Positions 12,201 to 27,200 of a stretch of 64,000 bases of DNA are shown here, one piece after another. Origin of the DNA: Tubulanus polymorphus (taxonomy: Eukaryota; Nemertea; Palaeonemertea; Tubulaniformes; Tubulanidae). The stretch spans positions 186,001 to 250,000 of the forward strand of contig NC_134025.1 of NCBI RefSeq assembly GCF_964204645.1, in the 5' to 3' direction. The translations under genes and the position numbers were made by a program. Positions within the stretch are counted from its first letter, which is position 1. Each line of letters begins with the position of its first letter. The notes below the pieces were generated by a model. It saw nothing but the letters and a program-made list of their open reading frames with translations, did no database searches and was not told where the DNA came from.

Positions 12201-15200
12201 CTATCCACGGAATTCTATCATAACTGATTGTATTTCTATTGTGTCAAGAGAATAGAACTATCAGAGTTAAGAGCAAATGTTTGATGATATATTGATATAG
12301 AAATGAAATAATGACTTACTGTTTGAATTAGCTGCTAAAGCTAACCTCGCTAAACTGCTCATATTACTGCTTCTAGTCATATTGTTATTACCACGATTTC
12401 TGCGTAGAACAGCAGAGAACGATTCTAACAAACTGACCGTCTGCTCCGTGCTGCTCGGGAGGTTCGGAACGCTGACGCTCATCGGATTAGTCGGAGAGGT
12501 TCTCGTAGGTCCGTCTGCCGACGCTTTCTTAGCGTCTGCCGCTGTAGCTTTCATCGTTACTTCTTTATTGACAACGTTATTAACCGATTGTTGTACAGGA
12601 GCGCCACCTACAGCTCCTTCCTCAGTACCGTCCTCGCTGCAGTGTACGACGACCGCTTCTAGAAGATTCTCAGAAATATCTTCAGAATCAACGCGTACTT
12701 TAACGGTAGAATTCTCATTGACTAAACTCAATACATTCTCAGCAACACTACGAGCCGCCTGTAATCAGAGAACAACTCAGTGAGTGAGGGAACAGGGGAA
12801 TGGAGAGGTGCAGGGAGTGGAGAGGGAGCAGGGAAATGGAGTGGGAGAGGGGTGTGGAAGGGGAGAAGGGAAATAGAGTGGGAGAGGGGTGTGGAAGGGG
12901 AGCAGGGAGTGGAGGGAGAGGAATGAAAACTTACAGCTTTAACGTGAGCTGTCAGATTCTCAGCAGACGCTGCTTGTTCAGTACTGGATACAGAAACCTT
13001 TGATTCAGAAACATCGCTTAAACTCGGAGTTGAATTACTCTTACGACTTGTCAGAGAACTCGACTAAAATAAACAAATCAATCAAATCAATCGATCAATC
13101 AATCAATCGGTGATCAATTGAGGAGCGAGCGGTCTTTACTACTTACTCGTTTAGCCGGTTCAGCACCAGGTGGCGCGTTATTAGACGATGATTTTTTATT
13201 CACGGTCACCACGGTGATATCTTTAACGACCGATTGTTGAACTAGTTTATCGGGATCGTGAGACGCAGCGAGTTGTAAATCATATTTGCCTTCAGCTCCG
13301 ATACGATACGAGTTTGAACCACCGGAATCCCACGTCACATCAATCCAACCTGATCAACAGCAGACGGATATTAATTTGTGGAGAATAAGAGAAATATTCC
13401 TGGACTCACAGTTCTCAAGTTAGAATACTGAACTAAACTTAACCGACAACCCTGTGGAACTTAGAGTTTAAGACTAAAACCATCTTGGCTCTATAGCTAA
13501 TCTAACAACTAAAGACCAGTCTTAAGGTTTAGGACTTAAGTCACAAATGTACAAATGGGTCCTGGCCTCACTCTTTACTTAGTATAATTTAATTTCCAAT
13601 CGTTTCATTAATTCACAACTGTGGAACTGGGTTCCGAACTGTGGAACTGGGATCTGAAGTTTAATTTTCTCTGAAATCATTTTGATTGAAATAGTTTCAC
13701 ATACCATTGTGTAATTCACCGGTAACTGTACCCTCACCGGGTGGTATACCATCCTGATCGCGCCATTTCCAATCCATACCACGTACAACCCGAGCACCCG
13801 GTACCATCTGTTTTAACACCTGAGTTCTCAACAATCGACGTTGTTTACGCAGATTTGCTTCGGCTTCTTTCGCTGCTTTACCTTAAATACGTGAGAGAGA
13901 GATGAGAGTGAGCAGAGAGTGTGAGCAGAGAGCAGGGGAGAGGAGAGTGAGGGGAGAGAGAGGAGAGTGAGGGGAGCGGAGAGAGGGAGGAGAAAGAGAG
14001 GGGAGAGAGACGGGAGAGAGGGAGAGAGAGGGGGAGGGAGGGAGAGATGAGAGTGAGCAGAGAGAGGGGAGAGGAAGAGTGAGGGGAGCAGAGAGGGGGA
14101 GAGAGGGGAGGGAGACAGCAGGAGGAGAGGAGAGCAGGGGGAGAGAGGAGAGTGGGCAGAGGGAGAGAGGAGAGGGGGGAGAGGGGAGAGAGGAGAGAAA
14201 GGAGGGGTAGGAGAGAGTGAAAGCATAAGGTTGATAAGGGTCGCACGTACCTATATCATCACATACACCAGTAACAGTTCCATAAATCTCAAACCCAGAT
14301 AATGATAAATAATGCGTCTGCCCGCTGGCGTTCTTTCCTGTCTGTTGTAATCTGATATGTCTCCAACCTTGTTTCTCATCAGAGGGCGCTTCAATCGGCC
14401 ACGATGCAGTCGAACTATAAACAGATGAATCAAACATTGAAATCATTCATTAACTAATAACATAACAATATCAATGGGGAGAGGGGGTTGATTCATGGAG
14501 GGGGAGGGGGTTTATTCATACCCAGGTTCATTTAGTGATGTATCATCTACATGATTATATAAACTCAACCACGTCTGTCCATCTTTAGACACTTGAAATT
14601 GCCAATTTCTTAAAGCTGAACGACTGCAAATAAGAGAAATAATGATCGTGTTTATAAAAGCTGAATAAATGATTAATTGTACAAGTTGTCTTGTAGAGGT
14701 GCCGTGGTAGTACTGGTAACCAATCTCTACAAGATTTTCTTCATCGTGAAAACTTAACAGTGCTGCCATTGATTGATTGATATGCAGGGCTGCCAACCTC
14801 TGAAATGTACTATTAGTAACAAATTGAATTATTTTCAGTAACATTTCATTGAAATATGAAAGAAAATGTTCAAATTAATCAGTAATCAACAGTAAGACCC
14901 TCAGTAACATCTCTCATATTCCTGTATGCATCAAACAAATCTAATCAGTATTTTTCATCATAAAAGAGTAACAAATACTGAAAATCAATAACAGTTGGCA
15001 GCTCTGGATGTACGTAATGAGTTAGTGATGCTCACCTGCCATATCCTCGAGCATGTCTGAGAGTATATGACGTGGGTATTACCCATAATCCTAAATCAAT
15101 AGCAAACCACGCTTTCCTAAAATAACATAAAACAAACATACTTCAATCTAACAGCCCTTAAAATCAGATGATATTTTGAAATTTGAATTTGAACTGTTAT

Positions 15201-18200
15201 AACTGACTTACTTGTCGTCGTTAGTATGACAGTTAAGAGCAGACGTCTCGCGACTCAGTATATCATCTAAACGACCGTATGGTAAATTACGACCTTCCGA
15301 TGACGATACGACTACTAAACCATATTGAGCTGGATTCACCCATTCAAACGCACTTCTATAACATATATACATATATACAGTCAGTGAAAGAGAGAGGGGA
15401 GAGGAGAGGGAGCGGGGAGGGAGGAGAGAGGGGAGGGAGGATAGGGGAGAGGAGAGGGAGAGGAGGGAGAATAGGGGAGAGGAGGGAGAGGAGGTAGGAG
15501 AGCCGGGGAGAGAGGAGAGGGGAGGGAGGAGAGAGGGGAGGGGGAGATGGAGAGAATCAAAAAAATATCTACCATCAAAATGAAGATTATCAATCAGAAT
15601 TTATAGTCTGTTCTTGTTGTCTGAATATATTGACTGTTTTAATTTATGGCTAGTCTCAACAGATGAGAATCAAGCAACTAATGTGGAACACACTGGTGGA
15701 ACACACCGTGGAACACACTATAGAGAGGGGACGGATGAGGGCAGGGGTAAAACACGTACCTGGCATTCGTTCCGATCCAATAAATAATTCCATTCTCGTC
15801 GAAGTCTCGTTGATGATTGAATTTCAGATGAATATTTGATTCTTTCAGTCGTTTTACAAAATTAATCGTGTTACGTTCAAAATCATACCATTGCTTAGCA
15901 ACCTATAACAATACAATACGTTATTGATCTCTGAAAGCAGACGGATGCAGCCAGACGGACGCAGCCAGACGGATATTTAATGATTGATTCTTTTACTCAC
16001 CATTTTGAGTAAATATCTCTCGAGAGCTCCGACTGTAGTCAGTGGCTCCATCTTTAGGTTACGACCAGATCTATCGATGAGTGATGTTTCACCGGACGAC
16101 CGTTGCAGACGGAAACGCAATCGACGAGTTAATATCTAACAACAATACAATAAATAACGGTCGTGTATCAGGTGCATAGTCACGGAAATTCAATACTTGT
16201 GTTCATACTATTTACATCAATCTAGTTTTTGTAAAATTTTCATCGAGAGAGATGAAAATTCAACACAGTTTTCATCAAATATTCAATCAGTTTTTTAATT
16301 GTGAGTCAATGGACAACTGATTATGTGAAGAACCAAGACTTTGTAAAAAATCTAAGGAGTTTCAAGGAATTCTAGAGTAGTTTCTCAAGTTTAGGGGAGA
16401 TTAAAGGTCATTGAAAAAAATCCGTCAACCGAAAGGAGTTTTCAAGGAATCAAGGAGTAGATGATCCTAGTATGAACTGGGAATACAGATAAATACAGAC
16501 CTGTAATCCATATCCAGATCCTGACGTATCGTAGGAAAACACAGGCAGTTTCTCAATAGATTCTAAAACTGATATCAGTTTCCTGATAAACGCTACAAAC
16601 GGACTCGTAGATCTAAAAATAGAAATAATACCACGGTTTGAGAGCCTGTAGATAATTACTGTAGCATTCAAACCACGGTTTGAGAGCCTGTAGATAATTA
16701 CTGTAGTTATCAAACCACGGTTTGAGAGCCTGTAGATAATTACTGTAGTATTCAAACCACGGTTTGAGAGCCTGTAGATAATTACTGCAGTATTCAAACC
16801 ACGGTTTGAGAGCCTGTAGATAATTACTGTAGCATTCAAACCATGGTTTGAGAGCCTGTAGATAATTACTGTGGTATTCAAACCACGGTTTGAGAGCCTG
16901 TAGATAATTACTGTGGTATTCAAACCACGGTTTGAGAGCCTGTAGATAATTACTGTAGTATTCAAACCACGGTTTGAGAGCCTGTAGATAATTACTGCGG
17001 TATTCAAACCACGGTTTGAGAGCCTGTAGATAATTACTGTAGTATTCAAACCACGGTTTGAGAGCCTGTAGATAATTACTGCGGTATTCAAACCACGGTT
17101 TGAGAGCCTGTAGATAATTACTGTAGCATTCAAACCACGGTTTGAGAGCCTGTAGATAATTACTGTAGTATTCAAACCACGGTTTGAGAGCCTGTAGATA
17201 ATTACTGTAGCATTCAAACCACGGTTTGAGAGCCTGTAGATAATTACTGCAGTATTCAAACCACGGTTTGAGAGCCTGTAGATAATTACTGTAGTATTCA
17301 AACCACGGTTTGAGAGCCTGTAGATAATTACTGTAGTAATCAAACCACGGTTTGAGAGCCTGTAGATAATTACTGTAGTATTCAAACCACGGTTTGAGAG
17401 CCTGTAGATAATTACTGTAGTATTCAAACCACGGTTTGAGAGCCTGTAGATAATTACTGTAGTATTCAAACCACGGTTTGAGAGCCTGTAGATAATTACT
17501 GTAGTATTCAAACCACGGTTTGAGAGCCTGTAGATAATTACTGTAGTATTCAAACCACGGTTTGAGAGCCTGTAGATAATTACTGTAGTATTCAAACCAC
17601 GGTTTGAGAGCCTGTAGATAATTACTGCAGTATTCAAACCACGGTTTGAGAGCCTGTAGATAATTACTGTAGTATTCAAACCACGGTTTGAGAGCCTGTA
17701 GATAATTACTGCAGTATTCAAACCACGGTTTGAGAGCCTGTAGATAATTACTGTAGTATTCAAACCACGGTTTGAGAGCCTGTAGATAATTACTGTAGTA
17801 TTCAAACCACGGTTTGAGAGCCTGTAGATAATTACTGTAGTATTCAAACCACGGTTTGAGAGCCTGTAGATAATTACTGCAGTATTCAAACCACGGTTTG
17901 AGAGCCTGTAGATAATTACTGTAGTAATCAAACCACGGTTTGAGAGCCTGTAGATAATTACTGTAGTATTCAAACCACGGTTTGAGAGCCTGTAGATAAT
18001 TACTGTAGTATTCAAACCACGGTTTGAGAGCCTGTAGATAATTACTGTAGTATTCAAACCACGGTTTGAGAGCCTGTAGATAATTACTGTAGTATTCAAA
18101 CCACGGTTTGAGAGCCTGTAGATAATTACTGTAGTATTCAAACCACGGTTTGAGAGCCTGTAGATAATTACTGTAGTATTCAAACCACGGTTTGAGAGCC

Positions 18201-21200
18201 TGTAGATAATTACTGCAGTATTCAAACCACGGTTTGAGAGCCTGTAGATAATTACTGCAGTATTCAAACCACGGTTTGAGAGCCTGTAGATAATTACTGT
18301 AGTTATCAAACCACGGTTTGAGAGCCTGTAGATAATTACTGCAGTATTTAAACCACGGTTTGAGAGCCTGTAGATAATTACTGCAGTATTCAAACCACGG
18401 TTTGAGAGCCTGTAGATAATTACTGTAGTAATCAAACCACGGTTTGAGAGCCTGTAGATAATTACTGTAGTAATCAAACCACGGTTTGAGAGCCTGTAGA
18501 TAATTACTGTAGAATTCAAACCATGGTTAAGACTTACTCATCATCGTGCTCGGCGCCGGTAAATGCACATTTAAACACATTGATTCTTTCTTGTACTAAA
18601 CGCGTTGTTTCTGTGTCGTTCATAGCTTCATTATTCTAAATAAACACGAGCAAAATAGTTTACACAAAATATCCACACAAACAGGGAGATATTCCCGCTA
18701 CACAGGTTACTATTCATGTACTCACGTAATCAAGGCAGTTGAGCATAGCTTGTACTAAACCACTACTATGTAACTCATAAGCTGAGATCATCTGTTCGTC
18801 TTTTAATAAATATGTGAATTCATTAAGAGCGTTGTTTAATTCATCTTTCCATTCGGGTTCTTCATCGGTCTACAATATATATAATTATACAGCGTGAATA
18901 CATTGAAGTGTTATCACAGTAGAATGAAAGGGGATTCACCTCAACATCTCAATCACTTATACTTAGTTAATTCAATTAGAAATATAAATATAGAGATGAC
19001 TTCAGTAATATGATAACCCCATTCAACTCCCATCTCTGACCAAATTCTGAGGTATATTTGAAACCAGATTTAAACCATTTGAAATGAACTGATTTCAACT
19101 GCTAGGAGTAAAACTGAACTGAGGGCGAACAGCGTGGCAGAGATTAATAATTACCTGTAGTTCGATAGCTGATTCCATACGTTGCACGATACTACATAGT
19201 TTAGCTACCACCCCTCTCGGAGTGGCCTGTGCCACTTTGAAATGATCATCGTATAATTCACGCGCCAAAACTTTTATCTACAACAGATATATTCAGTACA
19301 GGTTATCAGATATCACAGACAAGCACGGCCGGTTTTATAAAGTGACTTCAATTAAAATGTGTTAGTCACGATAAGACAACGTTAGGCCTCAAGGTTCTAA
19401 AAACCATGATTCAGAATATTCATGTATTTCACCGGTTCAGGGTCAAATCATGAATTCTCTTTCAGATACAGGAAAATGAGTCGACAATTGACTTCACTAA
19501 AACTAGTTTAATATTCTCAATATTATTCTTGTTTGAAGAGTTGAATCAGTTTTAGTATATTTACCTTCTGTCGAACTGCCTCCACTTTAGATCGGTATTT
19601 TTTACTTCGTTTACCCGTCCAGCCGGGAGCGAAATCACTTCCTAGCGACGTCTCTGCCGTAAACGAGTGCTTCGTCCCTCGATTCGATTCAAATATAAAA
19701 CCCGGTAAATCTTCACGTAGTATCGTCGCCTAGCAACAAATAACAATATAGTTATAACATGCACAATAACAATTGACGACTAATTTCAGGATCCAGTTCA
19801 GCAGGGAAATAAAACATTAATGTACTCATCATATTCAATCATTTATTTGAAGATTTGGTCTAAAATGAGAACAGGGTCCGCTGTTGTAAACCAGTGGATA
19901 GTTGACATAGTGACAATTAAAACTTGTTACTATGGTGTTTATCTACCAGTTAACTTAACCAACTTTTAAGCGACTGCAGCTCCAGAAATTTTAGTTAAAT
20001 CATTCTGTTGAACTGGTGGCAGGTGTGATGTAGTGTTGAACTTACTTGTTGTCCATCAGAGTTGTGAATTACGAGTTCTGATGGTTTTTTACAGGATATC
20101 GACCAATTACCGACCGTTATTCTAGACGGACTCATTCCGGATAAAACCGGTTGACTCAACATTCCTGTTCGAACTTGATTTCGAGCTCGCTGTAATTTCT
20201 CCAAGAATTCACCGCGATTTTCTGTAATATTCAATCAACTCTAAATCAACATTTATTCACGATTAATTTTCTGAAATTCACAAGTCACTTTAAGAGGATA
20301 TTATTAATGGGTTGAGGGTGTGTCTCATCTCGAGTAAGGGTCGAGAAACCAGAGAAAACCTTCAACCAAGAAACTAAAACCCTAACCAGGTTTCGAACCC
20401 ATGAAACCTGGATTGGTGAGAGACCAGTCACTGACCAGTGAGGCCAGTATAAAACTGACCAGTGAGGCCAGTATGACACTGACTAGTGAAGCCACTATGA
20501 GCCTCACTCTACTGTAAGTATCTTACCTGAACTATCAGATCCACCTTCAGGACTTCCACTAGAATACATCGTAGCTAGTTTACCGTCTAATATAAAACGG
20601 AACCAACCGTTGGAGCCGTTAGATAATTCTAAAGCAGCCGCGTCACTCCAGATATATAAACAATCTCTTCCTCGGGCTATACACCAATCCTTCCAGTTGT
20701 ACGGTTTACCTTGTAATATCTCTTTAGCATCTTCTACACTCGTCTCTTCATTCTGTTATAACAAAACATTCAATTACTGATTATATACAGTTCATTTAGA
20801 TAAACCCAGTCCTAGTTAAATAACCAGTTCAATGGTTGCTCAATTCACGCACAGATCCAGCAGCCAGATAGGACTTAACACATGAAATCTGGCTGCAAGG
20901 ATAGTTTTATGAATTTGTATATCTGATTAAAGCTACTCTGCAGATACAAATTATCAGAAACAGTTTCCTACATCGTCCAGTTTTCTTTGGAAAAATTTCA
21001 GCAAATCTTTTTTTTTCAAATCTATAAGATTGATCAGTTATTTCTATGTATCAGAAACTTGTTCAACTAAATACCTTATCATCAGATCGCGTAGAGTCAT
21101 CGTCATCTATACCGGGTCCGGCTAAAGCCATCACTTTATCAAATACACCTAACCTCGCAAAGTGTTCCAAAAATACATCGCGAGCTTTTGATATGAGATC

Positions 21201-24200
21201 CTGAATGACCTGTAGAGCCGTTAAATGTCCGTCTTCATCCTCCTTAAATAAACAATAAACTCCAGATACTCCTAGAGTAGAGACAAACAGTTGTAATCGG
21301 AGATTAAAGTACAGCGGGAGTATATTTTACCTCATGATCGAGAACCATAGCGAGAACCTCGGCTAATAACGACGCGTAATTTGGCTGCGAACATAATTCA
21401 ATAAGTACCGAATCACTGGCGTAATGAATCATCTTCTTAATCAATGATAAACTAGCTCTCCTGGAAAATATAAACTCATGGGCTCAATAAACTAGCTCTC
21501 CTGAAAAATATAAACTCATGGGCTGAATAAACTAGCTCTCCTGAAAAATATAAACTCATGGGGCTCGATAAACTAGCTCTCCTAAAAAATATAAACTCAT
21601 GGGCTCAATAAACTAGCTCTCCTGAAAAATATAAACTCATGGGCTCAATAAACTAGCTCTCCTAAAAAATATAAACTCATGGGCTCAATAAACTAGCTCT
21701 CCTAAAAAATATAAACTCATGGGCTCAATAAACTAGCTCTCCTAAAAAATATAAACTCATGGGCTCAATAAACTAGCTCTCCTAAAAAATATAAACTCAT
21801 GGGGCTCGATAAACTAGCTCTCCTGAAAAATATAAACTCATGGGCTCAATAAACTAGCTCTCCTGAAAAATATAAACTCATGGGCTCAATAAACTAGCTC
21901 TCCTAAAAATATAAACTCATGGGCTCAATAAACTAGCTCTCCTAAAAATATAAACTCATGGGGCTCGATAAACTAGCTCTCCTGAAAAATATAAACTCAT
22001 GGGCTCAATAAACTAGCTCTCCTGAAAAATATAAACTCATGGGCTCGATAAACTAGCTCTCCTAAAAAATATAAACTCATGGGCTCAATAAACTAGCTCT
22101 CCTGAAAAATATAAACTCATGGGCTCAATAAAATAGCTCTCCTGAAAAATATAAACTCATGGGCTCAATAAACTAGCTCTCCTAAAAAATATAAACTCAT
22201 GGGCTCGATAAACTAGCTCTCCTAAAAAATATAAACTCATGGGCTCAATAAACTAGCTCTCCTGAAAAATATAAACTCATGGGCTCAATTAACTAGCTCT
22301 CCTGAAAAATATAAACTCATGGGCTCAATAAACTAGCTCTCCTGGAAAATATAAACTCATGGGCTCAATAAACTAGCTCTCCTAAAAATATAAACTCATG
22401 GGCTCAATAAACTAGCTCTCCTAAAAATATAAACTCATGGGCTCAATAAACTAGCTCTCCTGAAAAATATAAACTCATGGGCTCAATAAACTAGCTCTCC
22501 TAAAAAATATAAACTCATGGGGCTCAATAAACTAGCTCTCCTGAAAAATATAAACTCATGGGCTCAATAAACTAGCTCTCCTAAAAAATATAAACTCATG
22601 GGGCTCAATAAACTAGCTCTCCTGAAAAATATAAACTCATGGGGCTCGATAAACTAGCTCTCCTAAAAAATATAAACTCATGGGGCTCAATAAACTAGCT
22701 CTCCTGAAAAATATAAACTCATGGGCTCAATAAACTAGCTCTCCTAAAAAATATAAACTCATGGGGCTCAATAAACTAGCTCTCCTGAAAAATATAAACT
22801 CATGGGCTCAATAAACTAGCTCTCCTAAAAAATATAAACTCATGGGGCTCAATAAACTAGCTCTCCTGAAAAATATACACTCATGGGGCTCGATAAACTA
22901 GCTCTCCTAAAAAATATAAACTCATGGGGCTCAATAAACTAGCTCTCCTGAAAAATATAAACTCATGGGCTCAATAAACTAGCTCTCCTAAAAAATAATA
23001 ACTCATGGGGCTCAATAAACTAGCTCTCCTGAAAAATATAAACTCATGGGGCTCGATAAACTAGCTCTCCTAAAAAATATAAACTCATGGGGCTCAATAA
23101 ACTAGCTCTCCTGAAAAATATAAACTCATGGGGCTCGATAAACTAGCTCTCCTAAAAAATATAAACTCATGGGGCTCAATAAACTAGCTCTCCTGAAAAA
23201 TATAAACTCATGGGGCTCAATAAACTAGCTCTCCTGAAAAATATAAACTCATGGGGCTCGATAAACTAGCTCTCCTGAAAAATATAAACTCATGGGGCTC
23301 GATAAACTAGCTCTCCTGAAAAATATAAACTCATGGAGCTCGATAAACTAGCTCTCCTGAAAAATATAAACTCATGGGGCTCGATAAACTAGCTCTCCTG
23401 AAAAATATAAACTCATGGGGCTCGATAAACTAGCTCTCCTGAAAAATATAAACTCATGGGGCTCGATAAACTAGCTCTCCTGAAAAATATAAACTCATGG
23501 GGCTCGATAAACTAGCTCTCCTGAAAAATATAAACTCATGGGCTCAATAAACTAGCTCTCCTAAAAAATATAAACTCATGGGGCTCAATAAACTAGCTCT
23601 CCTGAAAAATATAAACTCATGGGGCTCGATAAACTAGCTCTCCTAAAAAATATAAACTCATGGGGCTCAATAAACTAGCTCTCCTGAAAAATATAAACTC
23701 ATGGGCTCAATAAACTAGCTCTCCTAAAAAATATAAACTCATGGGGCTCAATAAACTAGCTCTCCTGAAAAATATAAACTCATGGGGCTCGATAAACTAG
23801 CTCTCCTGAAAAATATAAACTCATGGGGCTCGATAAACTAGCTCTCCTGAAAAATATAAACTCATGGAGCTCGATAAACTAGCTCTCCTGAAAAATATAA
23901 ACTCATGGGGCTCAATAAACTAGCTCTCCTGAAAAATATAAACTCATGGGGCTCGATAAACTAGCTCTCCTGAAAAATATAAACTCATGGGGCTCGATAA
24001 ACTAGCTCTCCTGAAAAATATAAACTCATGGGGCTCGATAAACTAGCTCTCCTGAAAAATATAAACTCATGGGCTCAATAAACTAGCTCTCCTAAAAAAT
24101 ATAAACTCATGGGGCTCGATAAACTAGCTCTCCTGAAAAATATAAACTCATGGGGCTCGATAAACTAGCTCTCCTAAAAAATATAAACTCATGGGGCTCA

Positions 24201-27200
24201 ATAAACTAGCTCTCCTGAAAAATATAAACTCATGGGCTCGATAAACTAGCTCTCCTAAAAAATATAAACTCATGGGGCTCAATAAACTAGCTCTCCTGAA
24301 AAATATAAACTCATGGGGCTCGATAAACTAGCTCTCCTAAAAAATATAAACTCATGGGGCTCAATAAACTAGCTCTCCTGAAAAATATAAACTCATGGGG
24401 CTCGATAAACTAGCTCTCCTGAAAAATATAAACTCATGGGGCTCAATAAACTAGCTCTCCTGAAAAATATAAACTCATGGGGCTCGATAAACTAGCTCTC
24501 CTGAAAAATATAAACTCATGGGGCTCAATAAACTAGCTCTCCTGAAAAATATAAACTCATGGGGCTCGATAAACTAGCTCTCCTGAAAAATATAAACTCA
24601 TGGGGCTCGATAAACTAGCTCTCCTGAAAAATATAAACTCATGGGGCTCGATAAACTAGCTCTCCTGAAAAATATAAACTCATGGAGCTCGATAAACTAG
24701 CTCTCCTGAAAAATATAAACTCATGGGGCTCAATAAACTAGCTCTCCTGAAAAATATAAACTCATGGGGCTCGATAAACTAGCTCTCCTGAAAAATATAA
24801 ACTCATGGGGCTCGATAAACTAGCTCTCCTGAAAAATATAAACTCATGGGGCTCGATAAACTAGCTCTCCTGAAAAATATAAACTCATGGGCTCAATAAA
24901 CTAGCTCTCAGACAAGAAATAATCAAATTTGATGATGTTGAGTTTGTGAGTATAAATACTGACCTGACTGAAGGTAACATTGTACTCTGATAAACACTTG
25001 TAAACTGCGGTAGTAAAGTCAATAAATATCGCGGAGCCATTTCTGGGTCTCCTTTAGGTTCGTCCGGTTCTATTTCTATTTCTGGTTGTTGAGGTTTTTT
25101 CTCCTCAGTAGGTGTCGCTACCGTCGCGTTGTTATCACTATTTGTAGGTTCTCTATTCGGGACTGCAACCATCCATTCTCCCGGTGATTGTAGAATCTGA
25201 ATGACCTCTCTGTGACCTTCGTCTCCTCGTTCCCGGGCTTTATCTAACGGAGTCTTACCATCTTCATCTCGTAAATCGGGATTAGCTCCGTATCTTAGCA
25301 ACGTCTATAACAATACATATTACAATTTGAATATTGAGTGTGATTTAGACCAGAAAGCCTGATGGTTCTAGGGGACTGAGGGTTCTAGGCGACTGATGGT
25401 TCAGGGAGGGGACTGAGGGTTCAGGCTACAGTGTAATAAAATCAACGTAGTGCTTATATTTTCAGGTAACCAAAAAACACGTATAGATATAAATATACTG
25501 TACTAAAAATACTATCATCACAGACTGGTTTTAATGATTTATTTATGATGTCGCATTGTGTGTATTACTCATAGTAACAGCAGGAATACACGCGTGTCAT
25601 ATAAACACACACATTCTCAACATCTGTTCTATATTTACTACTTAACTAATCGCAATAGATATCAGACCCTGTACTCGTATCATTGACCTTATCAGCCTGT
25701 AACCTGCAGCCCCCTATATCAGTCATTCAGTATTTCACCCGAGACTTTTTTATCAAAATTGAACTACAAACACCAGACTTATGATATTTTATACCAGACA
25801 TTTTTAACAATACATTAGACTTGATCAGCAAAATTTCAAAAACTGATCGTTCCACATTTGACACAACAACTAAATATGTGAGGTGTGCGGGATGTCTAAC
25901 GTAATTATAAATAGCTGGATTATGAGTCGAAATGAATGCTGATCTTTATTATAGAATGAATATTTTCAGTACCTTTACAATCTGTGGACGACCGAAGCAG
26001 GCTGCGTAGTGTAAAGATGAAGATCTCAAACCTCTGTTTACATCAGCCGAACGCTCGCATAGAAATTCAACCATCTCTTGAGTTCCGAAAGCTGACGCCC
26101 AATTCAACAACGTCTGACCGACATCATCCATAAAATTCACATCAAATCCTTCAATTTATCAAAATAAATACGTAATTTAACAATAATATTTCCATCATCT
26201 GCTTGAGGCATCAATGAAATGAATTCAGTTACACAAATCTTAAGTTAGACATTTCCTAAGCTTCAACTGAGGAGTCAAATATCAATTTTAGAACTGACTC
26301 CCACATAAGGGGTCTTAACTCATTAACTAATTTCATTTTCAATCTTCTCAGTTTTCAATTATTGTGATAATTTCTACAATTTTCTGGCAGGTAGCAGCAT
26401 TTATCATAAATCAATTTGGCTTTATTTTTTGGAAAGAGATAAAGACAATCGCATCAGAACCAAATCCACAGAGCTCAGATTTAACCGTGTAACTGGATGC
26501 TGTATTTACCTGTATCTACTGCATCAATAAGAGCATCGGTATCTTTACTTCTGATACAATCAATAAGTTGTCTATGAGATCGTTCACCAGCGCTGTCCAT
26601 ACGTCTCAAACCCGGTATACGACTGCAGATTCCTGCTGTACCTGATTTAGGTAAAGCTTTACGTCCTTCAAACAGTAAAACTAATAATAAATCTGATAAC
26701 CTCATCGTGTCCAAAACACATCTGAAAAACAGTGAATAAATACAATACACTGACAGTGATATCAATCAGGGGTGGGCTGATAGTCAAACCGTGGTTAGTG
26801 GCTTATCTGTGGTTAGGCTAACCGGCTTACAATAAGAGGCCACGCGAAGACAATGGTCATAGCTAACAGCGTTTTCCTGCGCCCATTTATGCCTAACTGC
26901 GGTCAGCACTAACAGGGTTTTCCAGGTTATGTAACTCATATCTTGATAATCTATTCTTGGAGCCTATTGTAGAAGGGAAGATCAGCGCGGCTGCTTTCAA
27001 ACCATTTACAAATTTCAAAGAGTTTTCTCTGATTTCTCTACGTCACACAAGACCAAATTTCCTGAGTGAATCAGCAGATGAATGGAAAGATCTCTTTGTT
27101 TGAAATGTTACCATTAATTTTTTCATGAATCTTGCCTGAAGAAACGTGTGGTTAATAACATATCAGTATTCCAGGTCAGTGGCGCCACCGTGTGTTCCGA

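Noticed and set aside
16450-18519. 689-aa minus-strand ORF of a 14-aa repeat
   Set aside because: A 42-bp intronic unit read in one frame. The ORF also crosses the real exon 16 boundary; the HECTD1 reading needs the array spliced out.
16628-24910. CRISPR-like repeat arrays
   Set aside because: Units are directly tandem with no unique spacers, in introns of a eukaryotic gene.
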